From the NCBI GenBank assembly GCA_905220665.1, contig CAJNAR010000003.1, positions 372,001 to 436,000 on the forward strand: a stretch of DNA of 64,000 bases. The letters run 5' to 3'. The DNA is from Albugo candida (Eukaryota; Oomycota; Peronosporomycetes; Albuginales; Albuginaceae). Below, one piece after another: positions 47,318-57,790 of this stretch. Within the stretch, counting starts at the first letter, position 1. Each line of letters begins with the position of its first letter. The notes beneath the pieces are model-generated. The model did no database searches and had not been told where the DNA came from. It was given only the letters and a program-made list of their open reading frames with translations. Made by a program: the position numbers and the translations under genes.

Positions 47318-47750
47318 GGATTAAATGGATAGTATAGAGATGAGCATATGATGCATCACTTTAAAGATGATCATCGACTCGATTGGACGATTCGGTGAAT
47401 CTCGACTTGTGATTGAGTAATAATGATACGATGCAATTTCACAGCACAAAGTGTTTCTAGCTTCACACACTTGAAGTATCAATCTTTATGCAGTAGAGGT
47501 AGCACATGCAAATACAAAATACGAATTGTCCCGTATGGGCTCTCCGCAATAGATAGCTCTCATTTTGTCTCAATTGAACGTAACAAAATGGAGTCGCCGT
47601 TGATACTCGGATTCCTTCTGTGTACTATCTCCATTATTGATTTATTGTGACAAAATTTGGCGTACACATTAACAAGGCGCTTTTTACAAAAACTGCCTCC
47701 TTCGTAGCCAGAACACGCACTAATGCGCATCTATCGATCGATTCTCGCGA
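47318..47750. other. Intergenic region
   Basis: About 430 bp between two minus-strand genes, with no supported gene. It should hold the promoter of the WW/FYVE gene and the 3' end of the UBX gene. Confidence 0.4.
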
Positions 47751-49268
47751 TTAATTTTCTTTTGTATTCAGCTCGGAGAGGTAATTCACCGTACGTAGGA
47801 GACGGCCTTGATATCGTTCGAGAATGGATATGTTGAGCTTTGTGTCGTTGAAGCCCATGATACCCAGCTGAAGGAGATGCGCTTCCCATTTCTTTTCTAG
47901 ATTTGAAGATGATGTCGGAGTAGAGGTCAAAATCGACTCGATCGCGTGGATGGGAGGCACTGATCGATCGCACAACGCTGTATCGACATTATGTTCCCAT
48001 TGAGCACGAGTTTGCTGCCAAGAAGAAGGAAGAGCTGATTTTTTCATCACGACGTTCTCAGTAACGGATACGCTTTCCAGTTTGCTTGTGATGTTTGAAG
48101 CAGATGAAGCCTTTTGTGCTGATACTTTTTCCGCAAATAGCGTCATCTGCCCCTTCCAATCGAGTTCCTCGAGCGTCTTTTTATGCCATCCATTCCCATT
48201 TGGATAGATTCTTCTTGGAAAAGTGAGTACGAGCTGATACTTTGATCCGTGTTCCCCGATACTCGACTCGAGAAATGAATAAACATGCTCCAAAAGAGAC
48301 GTAGGGCGGAATCGACGCGAGTATACGCCATCCGAGTGTCTTAAAACGACATTGATAACCTCTTTCTCGAGTAGCGGTGGTTCAGCGGGTAATGTGTTAG
48401 CTTTTTCCTTCTTCAGTCGTTCTTTTTCCTCTTCTTCCTTCCTAGAACTTTGTATGGCCTCCAGCTCTGCTTGCCTCTGCATCTGTTCGCATTCACGTTG
48501 CTTCATTTCGGCTTCACTCGGCGTTATGTCGACTTCCAAATCCGTGTTGAGTATATCAACAGCTTCTTCGGGCTCGACGTGAACCACAGCAATCTCAAAT
48601 GTTTCACGCCCATGACGTACCAATAACACATCGCCAATCGTCAGCGTTGTATGTCGATGCAAGGAACTTTCTAATACAAGTTTGTAATCTATTTCTCGAG
48701 CTCCAAATCCTTCATTTTTAGGCTGAAATCGAGCAAACAGTCCTCGTTCGAGTCGAACAAACCGAATGTGTATGATTTCGGGGACCACGTGAGAATCGAA
48801 TAAACAACACGCCACTTTTGGCGGAACACCAATGGTACCTTCTTCAGCGGTGAATTCAAGAACACTTGCATGTGTCACGCGTGAAGAGGCTGCTGGTGGC
48901 AGCACTACGCTCAACTCGAATGTGAATTTGCCGACACGAAATGCTTCCTGCGCAGTAAGTTGCTCTAAAGCCGAAGGCGGTAATATGATAAGATCGCCGT
49001 CATTGGATATCGGAACCGGTTTGAGCGAGCAGCTGTAGTGGATGCCACCAGTGCGACGTTCTTCTCTCAATCGCAGCTGCTGCGCGATTTTTTCTTCGTA
49101 GAGCTGTTGCTGTTTCTTCTCGATCTGCTGTTGCTGAAACTGTTTTTTGGCTTGGATTACTTGGTGCTTTTTACGCTTTTCGTAGTCAGCCTTTTTCTTC
49201 GCGATCGAACGCTGTTTTTCTTGATCAGATTTCCACTTGGAACTGCGTGTATTTAAATCAATTTCCAT
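47751..49268 (-). CDS. UFD1-like / UBX / UBA protein, predicted CDC48 adaptor
   Basis: 505 residues. I chose the ATG at 49268 because the coherent protein starts there (EIDLNTRSSKWKSDQEKQ). The upstream extension to 49454 looks untranslated. The N-terminal basic coiled coil (~10-75, KKADYEKRKKHQ) is followed by a UFD1-N-like region (~90-260: IILPPSALEQL, FELS, LEFTAEEGTIGVPPKVA). A Glu/Lys helix and a UBX-type ubiquitin fold follow (~320-410: INVVLRHSDGVYSRRFRPTSLLEHVYSFL, LTFPRRIY). The C-terminal UBA-like bundle is at ~465-503 (LLQLGIMGFNDTKLN, GRLLRTVNYL). These parts bind ubiquitin and the CDC48/p97 ATPase, so the protein likely delivers ubiquitylated clients. UFD1-like and UBX on one chain is unusual to me; most species carry them apart. 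Confidence 0.82.
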   Translation of the reverse strand: MEIDLNTRSSKWKSDQEKQRSIAKKKADYEKRKKHQVIQAKKQFQQQQIEKKQQQLYEEKIAQQLRLREERRTGGIHYSCSLKPVPISNDGDLIILPPSALEQLTAQEAFRVGKFTFELSVVLPPAASSRVTHASVLEFTAEEGTIGVPPKVACCLFDSHVVPEIIHIRFVRLERGLFARFQPKNEGFGAREIDYKLVLESSLHRHTTLTIGDVLLVRHGRETFEIAVVHVEPEEAVDILNTDLEVDITPSEAEMKQRECEQMQRQAELEAIQSSRKEEEEKERLKKEKANTLPAEPPLLEKEVINVVLRHSDGVYSRRFRPTSLLEHVYSFLESSIGEHGSKYQLVLTFPRRIYPNGNGWHKKTLEELDWKGQMTLFAEKVSAQKASSASNITSKLESVSVTENVVMKKSALPSSWQQTRAQWEHNVDTALCDRSVPPIHAIESILTSTPTSSSNLEKKWEAHLLQLGIMGFNDTKLNISILERYQGRLLRTVNYLSELNTKEN

Positions 49269-49986
49269 TCTGTTGCGAAAAATTGATAGTAATAGCACCG
49301 TAGTTCTAAAAATGGGGTCTCTTCGAGCTCTGATACAAAAGTACTTTATGATGGAAAATGGCGATGTGTTATCATCGAAAGGGTGATGTGAATAAGAATC
49401 GACAGAGCCTGTAACAAGATGTAGCGAAGAGCAGGGAAATCCCACTTGTTGCAAGTGCTTGTGATATTGCTTTAGGAGCGCAATAGTATACTAATAACTC
49501 TGATGGAGAAGACGAGCAGTTCAGAGTACCTGCCTGATATGATATGCTCGGGAATTCTTACAAGTGATATCTATAATCTTCAATCTCAAGAAGAGAGGCT
49601 CAACTAGGAACAGCAGGCGGAAGACGATCTATTGATGTGCTGGCGCAGAGTCTTGGATAGAGTCAGCATCCTACGCAAGCACAAGCGCCATAGGAAATTC
49701 TGCTGCATCCACCGCGATTTTGACGGATCTTCTCTCAGCGCCATGAAACAAGTCCTTTATATCGTCTGTTACCTTGCTATGAGAGACCTACTTCGATGCT
49801 AGTCCTGACACAATGCGCTTCAATGCCGAATATCGATCCGTTGCAAATAGCTACTGAGAAGCGCACCTTATAAGATACGTAAAAGACCGCTTACTCCGTA
49901 ATATAGCTCATGAGCGCAACACTTTGCATCCGTATACTAATTTCTTGTCATTTGTTGAAAAGATCTACTAATAAGGTGGTCTACCC
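49269..49986. other. Divergent intergenic region with a short unexplained open frame
   Basis: Promoter space between the UBX gene and MAD1. From the ATG at 49504 a plus-strand frame runs 33 codons to a TAG, then continues open in the same frame to 49800 (EQQAEDDLLMCWRRVLDRV...). It could be a small pseudogene or chance. I could not splice it to MAD1. Confidence 0.35.
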
Positions 49987-52377
49987 ATGGACACTGATTA
50001 TCAGAACGATTCATCGACTCTACAAATCTCATTCCAGAGCGATGATATGAACGAACAAAGTACTACTATGTATCTACATGAATTCTAAAGTAAGGCTTAC
50101 GTTCTGACTCGTAGCGTCTCGACAAGATAATACTTCTAACAAGCGAAAACGCATTTGGTACGAGCAACCTTCTATTACACTCGGAAAAGTAAATGTTGCT
50201 CTTACGCGCTTCAATTACGAACATGACTGAAAATGGTTCCGTAGACCGTTAACGTAGAAACGACACAGATTTTGGGTGAGGCTGAATGCGAAAGATATCA
50301 CAGCGAGATACACGTAGCGACGATTTCTCCGTTGTGTGGGCTCAAATGACATTTCGTTGGTAGAAACGGGACATTCAAATTGATAAACTTTATCGTCAGC
50401 TTCAGCTCGCGGTGGCCGAAGAAGAAGCTCTGCGCTTGGAATTAAAAGACGTGAAGAGCCATTTTTTGGATGAAAAGCTTGAGGCGGATAAAAAAGCGGT
50501 GGAATCTGATTCACGCGTACGTTTTTTGACGACTCAGCTCCATGAATGGAAAGAGAAAGCTATGGAGAACGAAAGGATACTAATGACGCTGAAAAGACGA
50601 GCAAAAATGGAGGTGAGTCTATATCATGACCAAAACTCGCGTCTTTTACAAAGCTTGCGGAATCAGAATGAGCTGTTACGCGGTGAACTTGAGGGTCTCA
50701 AGCAATCAGATAGTGCAGAATCAGTATGACCTATTGATGGAACTGGATGCCTTTTTGTCTAAGCATTATAAACACAGGTACACTCGGGTACCATAGCCAT
50801 GGTTGGCGAGTTACAAGCACAACTTAGAAGCAAAGAAAATGCATTGCAAAGGATGGAACAAACGCTAATCGATGCAAAAGAAACATTGGAAAGCGCAGAA
50901 ACCGTTCGATTGCTAAACGAGAAGATCCAAAAGATGGAACTTGATGACAAAAAGCACAAAGAGGAGGTACGATAATGTATCAGTAGCAATACTGTCGACT
51001 CTGTCACTCTTGTGCCTGCAGCTGAAGAGCTTCATGGAAACTGCTAAGAATGCTGTTGTGATTAAAGAAAAATTATATCAAGCTCTGCAACAAGTGAAAC
51101 ATGCCGAAGACCGCAATACAACCTTGCAGGATGAACTGGTAAAGAGTGTGCGCAGCCCGACAAATATCCGTTCTGATCTATCCTCTGCAGAGCATGCTGA
51201 AGGGCGTCGAAGAAACGCACAAAAGATTCATCCATCAGTTCCATTCTATCGCACGAGATCCAGAAAGTGAGTAGTTTAGCTGTCGGCTCTAGCAAAGTTT
51301 CATTGCTAAGGGGATTGATGTCAGGCTGTATTACGTTGGATGAACTGGAGAGAGAGCCCGGGCTTGCTGTACTCAAGCTATATAAAGCACATCAAGAAGA
51401 GCTTGAAAGCCTGACTTTCGAGAAAGGATCGTTGAAGATTGAGTTGCAGCGTGTTCAAAGGCAATCAGAAGCCGTGAGAGAGGAGGCAGAGGTGCTACGT
51501 CTTCGGGAGAAGGAATTAGAGGTCTCGGTCAAAAAAGTGGAATGCGAGGTTTTTACAGTCTCAATGGCGTGATATTTGTTAGAGAGCTTACTGTTTCTGT
51601 CTGCTGCAGCTTGCTGAACAGAAAAAGGCAGCCAAAAGCCTTCAGCATAAGAATATCGAGCTCGTAGAAATCTTGCAAACATACGCAAATCACGCCGCAA
51701 ATGAAGTTGATCCGGCCCAGAAACCGCAAGAATTCGTATCCGTGCATCAATCACTCCAAAACGCCGCTAAAGAACCCACAGCTATTTCTCAAAAGGAGTC
51801 GGCATCAATCCAAAAAATGAATAATGTAATGGAAAAGCGACTCCACGAAGCAAATGCGGAAGATTTACACCACGAAAAGCCAGTTGAGCGAAATGATTTC
51901 AATTCAGGAAGCACTAAAGTGCTGCATTTGGCTTTGAATCCAACAAGCGAACTACTTGAGCAGAAGCATTCAAATTCTTTGGAAAGTAGTGATCAAGTTG
52001 CAACGTTGAAAACAACGACGTCGTACGAGACTGTAGAAGGCCAAAAGCTGCTGAATCAACGGCTCAAAGAAGTGTTTCGATCTCAAATCCAGCAATATCG
52101 TGAAGCAGTCTATCTCTTGACAGGATATAAGGTCGACCTCAACAAAGCGAACGGAGCCGAATTGTTGCGCTTGCGCTCCATGTATGCGGCTCAACGAGAG
52201 GACGAATTACTGGTTCGAATGGACAAGGCAGGGAATCTAGAGCTACTCGACACAGACTATTCCCGTCAGATCGATCAAAGAGTGCTAGAGTATCTCACAA
52301 CGTGTCGCTCATTCCCTGCATTTCTTGGAACACTTACTTTGCATTTATTTGAACGACAAACGTTTCAAGGGATTTGA
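49987..52377 (+). CDS. MAD1: MAD1 spindle-assembly-checkpoint protein
   Basis: Nine exons: 49987-50059, 50115-50188, 50245-50313, 50364-50723, 50778-50966, 51022-51138, 51191-51266, 51325-51548, 51610-52377; 649 residues, all introns 50-61 bp and in phase. MAD1 anchors MAD2 at unattached kinetochores to delay anaphase. The N-terminus is acidic with a basic NKRKR cluster (possible NLS). About 450 residues of coiled coil follow. The C-terminal globular head is diagnostic: the Bub1-contact motif RLK in NQRLKEVFRSQIQQYREAVYLLTGYKVD, then LLRLRSMYAAQREDELL, LELLDTDYSRQ and TTCRSFPAFLGTLTLHLFERQTF. This is close to the MAD1 C-terminal fold I know. It is the intact parent of the four MAD1 fragments in the arrays. 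Confidence 0.88.
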
Positions 52378-53438
52378 TTCGTCGTAATTACGAGTAAATT
52401 TGACGGTTGTTTTCGCTCCTCATGGACACTTTCCAATCAATGTAGGCTTTATTATTGTAAGAGATTTCGTCCGTTAAAGTGTAGGATCACCACACGTTCT
52501 CCTGTAACCATGGGCCCTTCGTCTCTCAAGTGCTGATACTCAGCTGAGCACCGGTCGTTGCTATAATAGCTCGCGTCCAAAAGGTTGAACGTTGGACTGA
52601 TTTGCACATGTTTTCTACGACTGAATGCAAGCGCGACGGTAGGTACAACAGAAAAGAAGAGATGCTAGTTATGTGGCAAGACGATACAGAAAGACAGCAG
52701 ATCCAAGCGAGCTGTATAGAAGAGGATCTGTCAGTGTGATAGACATCCTGGTCAACCCACCAGTGCGACATAATGCGTAAGCATCAGCGGCAGTTCACGT
52801 AGGAAGCAATCGATTGTTAAGGCATACTCCATGCGATAAGCGCGAATTAGAAAGTTGGACGCTGACACCATTGTGCGTAAGAAGACGTAGTAGATAATAG
52901 AAAAGATGGGCGCCTTTGATAGCATTTTCACAAATGCGCGGTGGAAGTACATTGGGTACTTTGAGACAACATAGCCTCGTTGAAATGATAGGTATATTGA
53001 TAATGTTTTAAAGCGAAAGCGTTGCATCGGGCAATTCGCCTTTCTGAGTACAATGTTCCATTGCGATACTTTAACCAAGTGCTGATATATGCATCCTACT
53101 GGATTTGTCTATCACGTCATATCGCAAAAATATATGCGAAATGTTCAAATATAGAACTAAAAAAATCATATCGTTTGTATCTTCGAGTAAAGAAATACAA
53201 TATAAAATTCAAAGGATTCAATTTCTGATCGTCCAAGCGCACCTTTCGCATCGCTTCGAACAGTTGGTAATGCTGTCGTGCCATTCGATTTCTTAGTTTC
53301 TCTTGTAATTGATTACATGAGCAAAATCCACTGGTGCGTACATTGTGTGAGATAGAACTGATACTTTGGCACTCACTTTTGCTTTTTCCTTCAGAACGCC
53401 ACGCAACCCGCTCTCAACTGCAAACTCTACAATCCTCG
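52378..53438. repeat. NH0 upstream flank (likely parental version)
   Basis: The interval between MAD1 and NH0, shared with all array flanks (TAGACATCCTGGTCAAC block near 52740, TTGAAATGATAGGT near 52980, TATCGCAA near 53120). Because it lies next to intact MAD1 and the best-conserved NH gene, it is the best candidate for the source unit. Confidence 0.6.
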
Positions 53439-54647
53439 ATGGCTCGTTCCAAGCTTCGATTTCAGCTTGTGTGTGTATGGGCACTGTGTCTGATGTGTCC
53501 TACTCTCTCTGAAGACCACCATACGTGCCTAGTGGAGACGGACGGAGAACCTGATGATCTGTATGCGTTGGCGCTAGCGGCAAAGGATGAAGAATTCATC
53601 AAAATGTGTGGAAAAGACTTGCACATATCTGTAATGTGGCCTTACAAAAAGAAGCTGGATACTTTGAAAGTTATTTTTCATTTCCTTGAACCAAGGAGTT
53701 TACATATCTACGAGGGCGCGACTTCAGCAATTGATACATCGACAAATTTACCGGACCATAATCAGAAAATTGTCCAGGGGAATTCGCAAGCCAGTATAGC
53801 AATCACAAAGTTACTATCAACGAAGAAATCCATTTATATTTTGATTATTGGACCGTGCACCACCCTAGCGACAGGCATGAAAAATGTTAAAGGAAATGTA
53901 CCATTTCAGGAGCATGTGAAAGAAATTTTTTGGCTTGGTGGTTTCAAGGAAGAAGGCAAGCAGTATATGACATCTTACAACTGGTATAGAGACATTGAGG
54001 CGACAGAATACATCCTACAAGACACGATACTTGCAAGCAAGATCACCGTTGTGATGTCAAGAGAATCTCATATGTACCATCCTGGTTTGACACCTAATAA
54101 CTTCCGGCCTTTCTATGAGAAGCTATCACATCTCGAGAACGATAAAGTGATGAGACATGTGAATTTAGCTCGAAGAGAATGGATGGAACATTTTATGAAA
54201 AATAAAATTAAGCAAATTACAGATATCTCTTCACCGTTGGAAATAGATCTCGCGGATGAAGTGGATAAAACTCAGAATGTGTGCGCCGCAGACATCGTTG
54301 CTGCACTGGTCATGTTTCATCCAAAACTAGTAAAGGAAATGAAATTAATCGAGTACAAACTGCACACAACGAAAAAAAAAGAGACAGAAGCCTGGGATAC
54401 GACTGAAGCTATCATTCTATCACCGCCTATGATCAAACATCCTATGACATTCGCCTCTCCAAATATCAATATGAAGTCAGGCATCTACACGAACAAGTTC
54501 ATCACTGAAATCAATGATATCGCGATCGACTATTCCAAGAAAAATACGCAACCGATACCGAACCTGTCGCCGCCGAAGGTGGGTCCCGTAGATGACAATT
54601 TCAAAAAATTTGTTCTTTATCTACTCGACCTATATTCACCCAAGTAG
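53439..54647 (+). CDS. NH0: secreted nucleoside-hydrolase-like protein, most complete motif
   Basis: 402 residues from the ATG at 53439, with signal peptide ARSKLRFQLVCVWALCLM. VETDGEPDDLYALALAAKD aligns with the nucleoside-hydrolase DTDPGIDDAxAL motif and keeps D..xDD, only the first Asp being Glu. YILIIGPCTTLATGMK equals the ILALGPLTNLA strand, VKEIFWLGGF equals IxEIxxMGG, and SYNWYRDIEATEYIL equals EFNxxxDPEAAxxV. These are the calcium and nucleoside sites of the fold. The C-terminal half (~270-402) is longer than in the other copies and Lys-rich. The usual late His-Asp pair was not found. Predicted extracellular. It may hydrolyse or bind nucleosides; catalysis is uncertain. It follows MAD1 on the same strand. 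Confidence 0.78.
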   Translation: MARSKLRFQLVCVWALCLMCPTLSEDHHTCLVETDGEPDDLYALALAAKDEEFIKMCGKDLHISVMWPYKKKLDTLKVIFHFLEPRSLHIYEGATSAIDTSTNLPDHNQKIVQGNSQASIAITKLLSTKKSIYILIIGPCTTLATGMKNVKGNVPFQEHVKEIFWLGGFKEEGKQYMTSYNWYRDIEATEYILQDTILASKITVVMSRESHMYHPGLTPNNFRPFYEKLSHLENDKVMRHVNLARREWMEHFMKNKIKQITDISSPLEIDLADEVDKTQNVCAADIVAALVMFHPKLVKEMKLIEYKLHTTKKKETEAWDTTEAIILSPPMIKHPMTFASPNINMKSGIYTNKFITEINDIAIDYSKKNTQPIPNLSPPKVGPVDDNFKKFVLYLLDLYSPK

Positions 54648-54982
54648 CCAGGGTCAGAAGCAACTAGCTAAAGGCATAATAACAAGTGTTTCTTTCTCTT
54701 CCCTCGTCCATGCCCTACGCACCTTCCTTGCACACTTTTGCGAGCATAAGTTGACCCAGTAAACCTTGTATCCAATTAATTGCTCATGATCATTTCGCGA
54801 GTGAGCCATCCATATCGATTTTTGTACCCCATGCATCTTGTATCCGTATCATTCAGATGCAGGGAGTCTGAATAGACCTGGAACAGCTGCATCATTTGAT
54901 AAGAATACATTTATTACCACTATATCCAAAAGAAAGACAGCAATTGCAAAAGTAGGTGAGAAAAAGACCGTGCAATTCTTAA
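54648..54982. other. Intergenic region
   Basis: Between NH0 and the inverted-repeat element. No gene is supported. Confidence 0.4.
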
Positions 54983-55730
54983 AGGGAGCCGCTAACCAGC
55001 CCGCAGCTTTCGCTAACCAGCCCTCACCCTTAAATATAGCACTCTAAGATATGATTACGAGTTATGATTGGCTAAAACGAGTACCCTTATTTGAATATAT
55101 GCTCTAAGAAGCGGTTTTACAATATTAAGATTGGCTAGGTCTATATCTAAATCTACTGCTGCAGGTTTTGCTGGTGCTGTTGGTGCTGTTTTGCATTTGC
55201 TGCACAATGACAGCAAGCTGGCCTTCGCAAGCAAGGCGAACTGCTGAATCCACTGAGAGTAGATCACCTGCAATAAATGAATTGTCAGATAAATGTAACT
55301 TTTGCCAGCACAATTAGCATACAATACAAATTACCTGTTGACACAGAGATCCCTTTTTTGAGAGCAGCATGGACGCTCTCCACCCAAAATGTTAGTACAT
55401 GCCCATATGGCGCCTATTGTGTAGGAGAGCAAAAAAAAACGCTCCTTGTAAACCAGCCAAGTTGTCTCAAGGTAGCTCATCGAAGCAGCGAAGGTGGCAT
55501 GCATTGCTGAAAGTTGGGTCTGATGAGTTGAAGTGTGATTTTATTGTATTAAATTCCGTTGCATCTATTCAGATTAATCAGAGGCCCCTATTTCCATAAA
55601 TTTATGAAGGGTGGGGCTGGATAACGATTCTCGTAATTTTATTTTATTTACTCTGTTATATTTGTTTAAACCAATCAGAGGCCACCCATCTATTAATTTA
55701 TGGAGGCTGAGGGCTGGTTAGCGGCTCCCT
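54983..55730. mobile_element. 748-bp element with perfect 20-bp terminal inverted repeats, MITE-like
   Basis: The left end AGGGAGCCGCTAACCAGCCC (54983-55002) is exactly the reverse complement of 55711-55730. TTAA precedes the left end (54979-54982), and TTAA lies one base beyond the right end (55732-55735), like a TTAA target duplication. Inside the ends are further inverted motifs (TGATTGGcT..AAAC near 55060 against GTTTAAACCAATCA near 55665). Two tandem AATCAGAGGCC...AATTTATG blocks lie near 55573 and 55673. No transposase frame is visible, so it would be non-autonomous. piggyBac-like affiliation is only suggested by TTAA. Confidence 0.65.
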
Positions 55731-56556
55731 TTTAAATTCTTACGATAGATCTTGTACTCAGTATTATCTGATACCAATTTCGAAGTAATTACAGGAATAC
55801 TCAATTCAGCAGTGGCTGACCAAATCCTCCTTCTTTCCTTCTTGACAACGCGTCTGTATTCGAAAATCGGCACAAGTAATCGAAAAGAAGCACTTCGTTT
55901 CTATAAGTTGCAGTCAAATGATCACAAAGTGTATTTACTGCGTCACCGGTTGGAAAAATGAGAGAAAAGAAGAAAATGTGAAGTATGTATCTCGCTAGCG
56001 GAATGAGAGTTGCAGCTGAATGTTTGGGAGTTGGATTGTGGCGACACTTCAAATCGGAGCGAAAACGGAGTTGTGTACTTGTTGGGCACCGATTTGGTTT
56101 GATAGTAAAAATGCGCACGGAATACAGAACGAGCTAATCGTCACATCCATGCTATCTGATGGAGAATCAACATGGGAAGTAGTCTCTATGTAGTCGCCTT
56201 TCAACACAGCATCATGCACACGAGTACTCTCGAAATTTGAAGGCGTGGTGGCAAGCTACAAGTTACGAATGGAATACAGGGAATGCAGAAGAAAGTATGG
56301 ATTGAGGAACAATACTGATCGATTCTCTTGGATGTTTTCACTCTTTTTTTCCTGCGCCTGTATCTACGCTGCCGCTAAAACTATGACAGACACGCTGTTG
56401 GGATTAAGGAAGAGTCATTGACCCACAAAAGGTTTGCTTACAATTGAATCCGGACACAATTATACGCGTTAGAGCATCCTTTCGACGAAATTCGAATTGC
56501 ATACGTTCAATTCCGGATTTTCTCACTGATAGTCTATCTGGATGCACGTGTAGCAC
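55731..56556. other. Intergenic region
   Basis: No convincing gene; short frames only. No similarity to the array was noticed. Confidence 0.4.
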
Positions 56557-57107
56557 ATGACACCGGAGAAGAAGATGACTGCATTAAGAGGTGACATCGA
56601 GCACCGTTTACGTATGGCTCTCAATCACGGATCGCCTACTATAAGAGGACAAAGATTGCAGACGCTCCAGTCGCTTATTCTCGTCGAGATGATATTACTT
56701 TCCGGAATTGGGTTGGCCTTTGGTGGGTGGCAACATTGTTTCCAAGTCACCTCACGCGCAGTAACCGTCCTCGCAGGATTTGTGATTGACGTGGAAGGTA
56801 TGGGATAGCATATCGCTCTTGCAAACTGGCGGAATACAACTCACTCGGGTCCGATTCCGTGGTATCAAGGTCGTTCGACGAGGAAGTTTGGTTCTTATAC
56901 AACGTCAAGTCAAACAGAATAGTGGATCGAAGAACACAAGCTTGCTTTTGCGTGAACATCGAACAGGTCAGAAGATGTATCAATCACATTGATGTTCGAC
57001 GCTTATACGTCAAGATATTACTTGAACGACGAGGTGCAGCTGCATTTGAGAGTCTCGTTCATCTATACGCACTCACTCCAATTTGGTCCCATCTAATGCA
57101 TGGATGA
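56557..57107 (+). other. Cluster of short open frames, possibly a decayed or spliced gene
   Basis: Two plus-strand frames (56557-56808 and 56859-57107) read as plausible protein (GLAFGGWQHCFQV; EEVWFLYNVKSNRIVDRRTQ...LYVKILLERRGAAAFESLVHLYALTPIWSH). I could not join them by a clean in-phase intron and do not recognise them. This may be part of a broken gene. Confidence 0.3.
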
Positions 57108-57589
57108 AGTGTTTTTTGGAACGTCGAAGAAATAAGGACCTTCTGATCATCAATATCGGACAATTCCACGATGTACAAAACCCTGTCCTCCTCTGGCAGT
57201 TTCTAAGCCGTGCTCGCCGCTGATAGAGATCGGTACGTTCTGAGGATATCTTGAATACGCGAATGGTGTGGGTATTAAGCTGCACTACGGTCAACGGCAA
57301 TTCAAAGGTATTACGAAACCAAGCAAAAAACACTGTATTGTGTCAAGGAGCTCATTTCACACAGGGCGGGAATGCTGTTCGAAGCCATTGGAGATCGAAT
57401 ACAGATCTTACTGCAATGCAGCAAACGCATGTATAGAAGGAAACCCGTGCAGCTGAGTGGTGCAAAAGAAGCTCAACAAAATGTCTCCACATGATCGTAT
57501 GGAGCACACGGACAAGTAGACGCATTGAGTCGGAACACAAGAAATGAGGATGTCTGGCATAGATACCAATCAAGCGTTCTACGTTTGAT
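57108..57589. other. Boundary of the third array block
   Basis: Unique sequence up to about 57360. Then comes sequence shared with 35540-35700 and 63230-63400 (GATCGAATACAGA...TTACTGCAATGCAGCAAACGC). The repeat block thus begins near 57360. Confidence 0.5.
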
Positions 57590-57790
57590 TCAATGTGTAC
57601 GGCTCCAATGGACGACGAATTGTTGCCCTTGTCATCAATGATGTGGCTCAAATAGACGACGAAGGGATGTGGAGCCACTCGATAGCGACTATTGTCGTCA
57701 GATGGATTCATCTCACTACCTGTCGATGATGCTCTGCTTTTCGTCGACTCTCAGTTTGCATTTTTCGGAGAAACGTGCTTTGTCCGAAAT
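57590..57790 (+). pseudogene. MAD1 C-terminal fragment, copy 3
   Basis: Related to 35776-36050 and 63490-63730, more decayed. It keeps the GGCTC(C/T)AA..GACGACGAATT and GTGGAGCCACTCGATAG blocks. No open frame of note. Confidence 0.5.

Noticed and set aside
53439..54647. RXLR or CHxC effector motifs in NH proteins
   Set aside because: Read through the first 100 residues of each copy and found neither; HHTC in NH0 lacks the leading Cys.
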